From Bacteroidota bacterium (GTDB taxonomy: Bacteria; Bacteroidota; Ignavibacteria; Tepidaquicellales; Tepidaquicellaceae), in the NCBI GenBank assembly GCA_021286895.1, contig JAJTBN010000008.1, forward strand, positions 1 to 32,724: a stretch of 32,724 nucleotides of DNA, given 5' to 3'. Below, one piece after another: positions 7,615-13,806 of this stretch (its first letter is position 1; every line of letters begins with the position of its first letter). The translations under genes and the position numbers were made by a program. The notes under the pieces are model-generated. The model was not told where the DNA came from, ran no database searches, and saw nothing but the letters and a program-made list of their open reading frames with translations.

Positions 7615-10184
7615 TCAGCGCTTTTTAGTAAATGTGAAACTTACATTATCGATTGTATCTCCGTCTTCGCTCTGCTTTATCTCAACAAACTTTATTTCGT
7701 CTGTCGTTTCGAGAGAACGCCCGTTTAGTTCATCGGGCGAAGGATAGATTCTGTACTTGCCGGGGGGAACATTATCGAAAATGAATTCGCCGTCAGAAAA
7801 AGTACGCGTTTCCATTTTAATTTTTCCGTCAACGGATTCCAGTAAAATCTTCAGCATTGAAACATGTTTTCCCGCCTGTTCGCCCGAAATTCCGACACTG
7901 CCGTTTATGATACCCGCCGCGTAAACAGGAACGGGAACTACCTTGAACCTGTTCGGGTCCACTTCGACACCGAAGGTTTTGTATTTAGGTCTGTAAAGAG
8001 GATTATCGAAAGAAACAGGCGACAATTCAAGTCTGTAAGAGGCATAGGGGTCGAGATCCGTGTATCTGTATTCTCCGTTTGACTTAATAAGTTTGCCCGC
8101 GTTTATCCTTGAGTCGAATTCCGTATTAAGAATTTTTTCATTTTCGTCGGGATAACCGTTTCCGTTCATATCAAGGAATGGAACGAGCGACAGGCCGCCG
8201 CGCGACACCATGTTTTGATTGTCGAAGAAAAGACTTTTCCTGAACTGGTCGTAACCGACCGAGCCGTACAGTGATTGCTGAAAATCCCAACCCGTACCCG
8301 CTCCTGAATATCCCGCGTTGTATCTACCGAATGATAAATCGAACCTGAACGTGAGCCCGCCCGAATAGTCGTTGTTCATGAAATCCCTGAACGCAAAAAC
8401 AGTCAGCCATCCCGCACCGAACACGCCTTTATCTATGTAAATTCCCGCGTTTGAAAACCTGCCCGAAGCATGGTCTATTTCGGTCTGCTGTCTTACCAGC
8501 ATATCGCTTAATATTCTGTACGAAAGGTTCAGTGAACTTCTTGAACCAGCATCATCGTAAGTTTCCGAAGTTTTGCTCCATGACGCGTTCGTTACCACGC
8601 TTCCCTGAAATCTTCTGTAATTTACGAACACTCCAGAATTAAGGAAAAGAAGTTTATAATTATCCGAGACTACGTTGCGGAAATTCATTCTTACGCTCAG
8701 TGATACGCTTTTGAATACGAGCGGAACAAACGATGATATATTTTCCTCTTCCCTGTAATTAAACCTGTTAAAGTATTCGTTCCTGCCGTACCTGATATAC
8801 GAGGCCGTCATGTAAATCTGTGAAGGCAGAAGCAGGCTGATGTTCGCGCTGCCTTTAAGGTTATGAAAGTAATCCGCGCTGAATATCAGTTTTTCAAGGA
8901 ATCTCGCCGATGTGTTCGCGTACGGATAAAATTTATTAATTCCCGGCTCGTTAAAATAAAGCAGACCCGCGCCCGAAGTAACCGCTTTCGTAATTCCCCA
9001 GTTTACGTTCGACTCTGTGAAGAGGTTGTGATTCTCAGTTTTAAGCGTTCCGCCGCTGACATTGTATTCAACGGTTTTTTCGGGAAGAAAATTAAACGGC
9101 ACCTGTATGACACGCTCTTCCGTTCTGATTTCCCCGGAGTTTCCGTAATATTTCAGCGTGATGTAGTTGGAACCGTAAAGAAGAGGAACGTTGAATTCAA
9201 AATATCCGTTATCATCGGATTTTGTGTATGCGATAAGTTCGTTGTTGATGTATAGTTCAACATCCCATTTTGACCCTGTCCTGTCAAATATTTTATAACT
9301 CCCGATAGTCCTGCGCGAAACCGGAGGCGAATTTGTAATCTGGAAACCCTGAGTATTACCAAGCAGTCCCGACTGCAGGCGCATATTTCCCGCAATAGCC
9401 TGTTTGAACCATTTGCGGTCATCAACAAACCTCCACCGCCACTCGGCGTTGTTCTTATCGAAAGCGTTTTTGTCGTCTCCATTTATACGGGCAATAAAAT
9501 CACCGCCGAAAATTTCAGAGCCGTGAGAAAGATTGTAATAGTACCTGTCGGACGCGGGGGATGAATGCGCGTAATTCAGATTCCAGTCAAGCACACCAAG
9601 CCCGAGCAATTTCCTTTTTCTCGGTATGAACAGGTCGACATCCTTTACTCCTGTCTGTTCGAACATATTCCTTCCGCGCAGAAGATTTCTTTCGAGTTCG
9701 GCCACGACCGGTAATTTGTTCTTTGACGTAAGATAAATTTCAAGACGGCTGAAATCCGCATCGAGCCTGATACCGAAGATATTTTCGAAAACCGAAGGCG
9801 AAAAAAACACATCCGAGCCGTTTAATACAGCGTCATCAGGTGATAATGAGTATTTTTTGTCTTTGATTACCGCGGTTTTTGACGCCGCGTTTATTTCATA
9901 GACGCTGTTTTCTTCTATGAAAAAACCCGAAATATCCGTACAGCTTTCCGAAAGTCTGAAGTTAATTTTAAGGTTTGAGAACAGTTCCGCGGCAGGGACG
10001 TAGATTGTTTTTCCTTTTATGAAACAATTTAATATGAAAGAGCCCGCTTTATCGGCGTTGATGCGGACAGGCGCTTCATCGAAGGATGATATGTTTGAAA
10101 GGATAGAATCCTGCGGTACCGCGGGCTGCGCGGCCGCGAACTTAACGAGCAAAAAAAAACCATATTCAGGATAAAGCGCCTCAT
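7615..10184 (-). CDS. Usher-like outer-membrane protein, frame interrupted in the signal peptide
   Basis: A long reading frame of 845 codons (open from a TTG at 10152) resembling fimbrial ushers, which thread pilin subunits through the outer membrane. Numbering from that TTG: residues 30-150 form a beta-rich periplasmic N-domain, 295-350 a plug-like Ig domain (SKWDVELYINNELIAYTK ... GSNYITLKYYG), about 360-640 barrel-like amphipathic strands, and about 655-670 a Ca-binding-like DMNGNGYPDENE element followed by two small C-terminal beta domains, one carboxypeptidase-regulatory-like (FIFDNVPPGKYRIYP). The natural start is an ATG at 10184, overlapping the chaperone stop as TGATG. It encodes MRRFILNMVFF, and with one more base in the A tract at 10151-10159 would continue LLVKFAAAQP as a clean signal peptide. 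As given, that start runs out of frame. Usher identity is by architecture and context, not by a search. Confidence 0.68.
10151..10159. repeat. Homopolymer A9 (T9 on coding strand) at the usher signal peptide
   Basis: Nine consecutive A on the + strand, flanked by C on both sides, fall 26-34 bases after the coupled ATG of the usher gene. With nine bases the ATG frame and the 845-codon frame are shifted by one. Ten (or seven) would join them. Such tracts are prone to slipped-strand mispairing and also to sequencing error. Confidence 0.85.
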
Positions 10185-10999
10185 CAGTTTACTGTCAGAA
10201 TGATTTTCCTTTCCGCGGTGTTCCCTTTTATTATCCTGCTCCCGGGTTCTTCTCTGTCCGTATTAAGCGACACGCTGATGTTGTATTTCCCCGGAGCAAG
10301 TTTTCCGGTCTCTATTTCTATTCTTTTATTCAGATCGTAATAAACCGAGATTTCCTGTTTCGAATTTTTTATTTCGTTGTCTTTTGAATCAGTGACGGAG
10401 GTTATGATATTGCCGATATATGCCGCGTTACCATCGCGTTTAAGACCGGCTGTCAATATAAGTTTGCTCCCGTCGTAAGAGCATTTGAGGTCCTGAATGT
10501 TTACGCCTGTCGAGACCTTACCTTTCCTGTAATTCAGGGCGATAACGGTCCGGAATTCGACGCCGAGTCCCGCGTTGATATTTTCTTTTCCCGTCGAATC
10601 CTCGGCGGCAACAACCTTTGATTTTATTACAGGCCGTCCCCAGTACTCGCCGTCGGTAAGCCCTTTTGGCTTTGCCGAAATTCTTACAGTCTGTTCGCCG
10701 AGCGGCGGAAGGATGAATTTCCTCGGATAAAAACTTATAAATTTAACTGCAGAGGGATCCGTTTCGTTTTCTTTTTCCGGAAAGTACAAAACAGTCTTGC
10801 CGAGCGAATCGGAGACGGGATATCCGAATTTCATTTCAATACTTACTTCCCAGGAAGAGTTGCTGGAATTATTTCTTACGACTATATAACTGTTTTTGTC
10901 GGCGTCGCTCATATGAACCGTTACGGGAGCAACCGTAACCTGAGCGAAGCACGAAATCGCCGTAAATACAAATAATATTGCCGCAAAAATTTGTTTCAT
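10184..10999 (-). CDS. PapD-like periplasmic pilus chaperone
   Basis: A 271-residue protein with a signal peptide ending at about residue 20 (VFTAISCFAQ). The mature N-terminus VTVAPVTVHMSDADKNSYIVVRNNSS matches the first strands of the PapD-type Ig domain. FYPRKFILPPLGEQTVRIS matches the F-G strand region preceding subunit binding, and DGEYWGRPVI resembles the DGEY(R/W) string of alternate-class fimbrial chaperones. A basic YRKG segment (about residue 158) sits where PapD has its anchoring lysine region. The family caps pilin subunits in the periplasm by donor-strand complementation and delivers them to the usher. It starts 1 base after the stop of the upstream pilin-like gene, and its TGA overlaps the usher ATG by one base. 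It is slightly longer than PapD. Confidence 0.75.
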   Translation of the reverse strand: MKQIFAAILFVFTAISCFAQVTVAPVTVHMSDADKNSYIVVRNNSSNSSWEVSIEMKFGYPVSDSLGKTVLYFPEKENETDPSAVKFISFYPRKFILPPLGEQTVRISAKPKGLTDGEYWGRPVIKSKVVAAEDSTGKENINAGLGVEFRTVIALNYRKGKVSTGVNIQDLKCSYDGSKLILTAGLKRDGNAAYIGNIITSVTDSKDNEIKNSKQEISVYYDLNKRIEIETGKLAPGKYNISVSLNTDREEPGSRIIKGNTAERKIILTVN

Positions 11000-11000
11000 G

Positions 11001-11495
11001 TCAGTTTGATAATATTGTTAGAATAATAATCACGGGCGTGTTGTAATTTCCCGCTTTCTGAACCTCGACCGGATTAACCGTTCCGCCGATTCTTATATAA
11101 TACTCTTTTGTCTTATCGTCAAAAGTCAGAGTCGTACCCGAATACGGATTGAACGGGATTCCGGGCTGATTATCGTTCGGGTTGACGCTTTGTGTCGCCG
11201 TGAAAGTTGTCTGCATAAAATCGCCGCCCGATGAAATGCCGCCGGAAATATTAAACGAAACTCCGACCATACAGCCGACGCCATAATTTCTTATAACTAT
11301 CTTTCCCGCGTCCGGTGATGTTTCGGAAACAGTTTTTCTCACTCCCGGTATCAATTCCCTGAAATCGAGGTTTCTCGAATATGTTATCTGCAAATTATCC
11401 TGCTGGGAATAGCATTCCGCGATTGCCGCCAGCATGATAACGGCGGCGGTCAGGCACGTTATGAACTTTAATATTTTATCTTTTCCGTTTTTCAA
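11001..11495 (-). CDS. DUF4402-like pilin subunit, second in the locus
   Basis: A 164-residue exported protein with a signal peptide (hydrophobic CLTAAVIMLAAIAECYSQ, cleavage near residue 31). The mature part begins QITYSRNLDFRELIPGVRKTVSETSPDAGKI and ends in an alternating hydrophobic strand (TPVIIILTILSN). The dLDFG/RELIPG-type opening, a glycine-rich middle (RIGGTVNPVEVQKAGNY) and length fit DUF4402, a family seen beside chaperone/usher genes and proposed to be pilin-like. It lies one base before the chaperone gene and after a terminator-like hairpin that separates it from its paralogue, so it may be a minor or tip subunit. A single Cys (GCMVG) means no intramolecular disulfide in the mature part. 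Confidence 0.7.
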   Translation of the reverse strand: MKNGKDKILKFITCLTAAVIMLAAIAECYSQQDNLQITYSRNLDFRELIPGVRKTVSETSPDAGKIVIRNYGVGCMVGVSFNISGGISSGGDFMQTTFTATQSVNPNDNQPGIPFNPYSGTTLTFDDKTKEYYIRIGGTVNPVEVQKAGNYNTPVIIILTILSN

Positions 11496-11504
11496 TTTTT
11501 AAAT

Positions 11505-11541
11505 ACTTAAAAATAAAAGGGGATTCCTTTCGGAATACCCC
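11505..11541 (-). terminator. Intergenic hairpin with U-tract (candidate attenuator)
   Basis: Read on the minus strand, GGGG-T-ATTCC (11541-11532), loop GAAA, then GGAATCCCC (11527-11519) form a nine-pair stem with one bulged base, followed by TTTTATTTTT. It lies between the two DUF4402 genes. It would partly stop transcripts after the first gene, raising its level relative to the chaperone and usher. Confidence 0.75.
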
Positions 11542-11567
11542 TTCTTATTTTTACTGTTGTCAGGCTT

Positions 11568-12098
11568 TTAATTTCCGGTATAATAAAAAGTAACCGTTAC
11601 CGTTCCCGAGTAAAGACCTGCCGGCTGCGAATATGTAGGCTGAACAGTGCCTCCGAGAAGCACATCCATCGTGCCGTCAGAGCCGAATACGGCATTCACA
11701 GGATTAGCGGGATCGAAATCGACTACACTGCCTCCGGGAAGTTTATAACCGCCGTCAGTCGGCGTGAACGCGATTATCATGTGCTCTTCGCCGCTGATGA
11801 GTTCGGGCGGAAGCGAAACTTCAATGCTGATTTCCTTGCCTGATTCTCCCATAATCGAGAATTTTCCGGCCGATGTTGAATTCTTATCGATAGTTCTTGA
11901 TATTCCCGGAAGAATATCGTTTCCGAAATCAAGGTCCCGTGTTGATACGACTGAAATGGGCGCCAGTACGGTTCCTTTCGCGCTTATTGTTGCAGTAAGA
12001 GGTTTTGGTGAAATTCCGTCAGTTTTATTCTGCGCATATACAGTATTCTGCATTAGGAATCCAAAAATAAGCGGAAATATGAGAACAAAGTTTTTCAT
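11568..12098 (-). CDS. DUF4402-like pilin subunit, first in the locus (candidate major subunit)
   Basis: A 176-residue exported protein with a signal peptide ending near residue 22 (FLMQNTVYAQ). The mature N-terminus has an extension (NKTDGISPKPLTATISAKGTV) that could act as a donor strand. It continues APISVVSTRDLDFGNDILPGISRTI and ends AGLYSGTVTVTFYYTGN, the C-terminal strand pattern of DUF4402. No cysteine occurs after the signal peptide. First position in the cluster and a hairpin with U-tract right after it are the usual arrangement for the abundant structural subunit. A Shine-Dalgarno-like AAAGGGG lies nine bases before the ATG. It is paralogous to the next gene (shared LDF...PG(I/V)(S/R)(R/K)T and a GGTVxP motif). 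Confidence 0.74.
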   Translation of the reverse strand: MKNFVLIFPLIFGFLMQNTVYAQNKTDGISPKPLTATISAKGTVLAPISVVSTRDLDFGNDILPGISRTIDKNSTSAGKFSIMGESGKEISIEVSLPPELISGEEHMIIAFTPTDGGYKLPGGSVVDFDPANPVNAVFGSDGTMDVLLGGTVQPTYSQPAGLYSGTVTVTFYYTGN

Positions 12099-12362
12099 AT
12101 TTGTAACCCCTTTAGTTTAATAATTAAATTATAATTAATCTAACTACAATTTCCCTGCCAGAATATGCAGCCATTTTTTGATGAAAATGGCAACTATTCA
12201 TTGTTTATAAACAGATACCGCAGTATGCCCGCTATGTTTTAAATTACAACGTTCAAGGCTCGCCTCTGCAATATGTTGACAATATCCGGTACGTTTTTAT
12301 ATTATCGTATGATAAAAAGATTAATTTTTTCTCCGCGGATTATCTTTTGAAAAATTTCCGTT
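12099..12362. promoter_or_regulatory. Intergenic region upstream of the fimbria-like locus
   Basis: 264 bases without a gene, between the divergent first pilin gene (-) and the pseudogene (+). It is AT-rich next to the pilin start. A TATAAT sits at about 12135-12130 on the minus strand without a well-spaced -35 partner. No strong hairpin or repeat was found. The promoter of the fimbria-like locus must lie here or be read through from farther upstream. Confidence 0.35.
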
Positions 12363-13031
12363 ATGAAAAGAACAATTACCATATTTGTTTTTTTGCTTGC
12401 AGCGGTAACAATTATCGCACAGCCCAAATATGATATTCGAACCTGCCTCACAGACGCCGAGAAAAATCAGGAAACACGGTTTGATGCGGAAAACTTGCAA
12501 TATCACAGGGGGCTTTCTTTCAATATATATCGGCGGGATGGCATACATTACAGCCATTTCTTCGGATAACGGCAGTGTTGTTTATTCGGTGATTATGGAT
12601 TTCCTGAACCCCTATAAGGGAGGAAGATGCGCATACTTTGAGGATATAGCAGGCGATTTTGATTGGACGGTAGCAAGGTTGACATACGGTACGGCACTGT
12701 TGATAACACTGGAGAAAAATCTTTTTAGAACGAAAGAGAACTGGCGGTAAATTATATCTTATACCATGTGTCACAACTTCAAGAAGGAATGTTTTCGCTT
12801 TTGATTATGATACAGGCGACCTCGCAGACACGGCTTTCATTCCGTACAGCGGCCCTACTCACGGATACGACCTATATAAATTCGAGATTCACGAACGGCA
12901 ACACATACTACTTCTGGATGAAGGCAACGGACATTTACTGCAACCCGAAGACGAGCAACTGAGGAATTTACTTCTACAGCATTAAAGCCGTCGAATTTAC
13001 CGAAACCAGGAAGATGGTTCTTATAAAGTAA
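12363..13031 (+). pseudogene. Eroded T9SS cargo gene
   Basis: The remains of a secreted-protein gene. The 5' end encodes an intact signal peptide (MKRTITIFVFLLAAVTIIAQ). The frame then breaks repeatedly: recognisable pieces lie in different frames, such as VFAFDYDTGDLADTAFIPYSG near 12790-12850 and TNGNTYYFWMKATD near 12890-12940. The 3' end, 12963-13031, encodes GIYFYSIKAVEFTETRKMVLIK plus TAA, which is the exact ending of a T9SS type A sorting domain. The N-Y-P-N-P-F-N-P part of that domain is missing, so the gene has lost sequence by deletion as well as frameshifts. A good terminator still follows. Confidence 0.78.
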
Positions 13032-13047
13032 CGCTTTCTTGGATAAT

Positions 13048-13078
13048 AAACCGCCGGTAACTTGCCGGCGGTTTTCAA
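13048..13078 (+). terminator. Terminator after the eroded cargo gene, possibly bidirectional
   Basis: Ten-pair stem AAACCGCCGG (13048-13057) with CCGGCGGTTT (13065-13074), loop of 7, then TTTTC. The minus strand reads the same stem followed by TTTATTAT, so it may also serve the converging DoxX-like gene that ends at 13091. Confidence 0.85.
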
Positions 13079-13090
13079 AAATTCGACAAT

Positions 13091-13456
13091 TTAATTCTCG
13101 TCAGACGTCGCAGCCACAAGAAGGGCGGCGCTCATAAGAGAAAAATCTTTTAAAAATCCTATCATCGACATCTGCATCGTCTGAGGGTCGAACAGTCCGG
13201 GAAGCTGAATTGCGAATGCCAATATCGCGAGTTCCGCCGCCAGAAGAAGCGCTGCCAGTCTGACGTATTTATTTATTACGAAACTGATACCCGCGAGTAT
13301 CATACCCGCTCCCGAAATATATACAAGTATTATTGCCGCAGGCCATTTCGCGAGAACGTATCCGGCCAGCATACCGGCATTGAGGAAATGATTGATTCCA
13401 AACACGATAAAAGGTACCGCGAAAAGAATCCTTGCCGTTGTTTTAAGTGCTTTCAT
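13091..13456 (-). CDS. DoxX-like small membrane protein
   Basis: A 121-residue protein with four predicted membrane helices: residues about 6-24 (ARILFAVPFIVFGINHFLN), 38-60, 66-85 and 100-118. The first helix ending FGINHF(L/M) and the following helix IILVYISGAGMILAGISF match the DoxX/DoxD-like family in size and pattern. Roles reported for the family include quinone-linked oxidoreduction and stress tolerance; the substrate here is not known. It is monocistronic, with a perfect 20-bp palindrome about 46 bases upstream of the ATG. Confidence 0.78.
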   Translation of the reverse strand: MKALKTTARILFAVPFIVFGINHFLNAGMLAGYVLAKWPAAIILVYISGAGMILAGISFVINKYVRLAALLLAAELAILAFAIQLPGLFDPQTMQMSMIGFLKDFSLMSAALLVAATSDEN

Positions 13457-13806
13457 TGTTTTTGTTATTTAGTTTATAAATTTGTATTTATATGTCTCTA
13501 CATTATATGTATATACATATAAATTGAAAAACCGGGATAATAGTTCCCTATATAAATTTATTCCGGATTAATTGACGAGCGCCATTTTCAGTGTCCCTGA
13601 GAAATCCCCCGACATAAACGCATGATATCGGTTGCAGTTTGAGCAATTGCCGTCCAGACCGGGTGAAAGCGTCAACATTGAGGAAACAGAATAACTCGGT
13701 TACTGATATTCTTGTTTTCATATCAAACAAAATTTAAGGGATACGCTTAAATTTATCGCAGAGAAGAAATACTTGCAAGTTAATAGTAAGGCGATACACC
13801 GAATGC
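13457..13806. other. Gene-free stretch upstream of the DoxX-like gene
   Basis: 350 bases between two minus-strand genes. It contains an AT-rich promoter-like part next to the DoxX-like gene with a strong palindrome at 13503-13522. A 60-codon open frame on the minus strand (13730-13548) has no recognisable family, signal peptide or good ribosome site and is probably chance or a relic. No RNA gene is visible. Confidence 0.5.
13503..13522. promoter_or_regulatory. 20-bp perfect palindrome, candidate operator of the DoxX-like gene
   Basis: TTATATGTATATACATATAA is its own reverse complement over 20 bases and lies 47-66 bases before the DoxX-like ATG, where a promoter should be. Its half site TTATATGTAT resembles sites for dimeric winged-helix repressors, but no regulator gene is adjacent. 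A partial copy (TTATATGT) lies at about 13487-13494. Confidence 0.5.

Noticed and set aside
8863-9255. 130-codon + strand frame within the usher-like gene
   Set aside because: Antisense shadow of a beta-barrel coding sequence with no independent support.
13548-13730. 60-codon open frame on the - strand
   Set aside because: No recognisable family, signal sequence or ribosome site; expected length by chance in a 350-base gap. It might be a relic, but nothing supports that.
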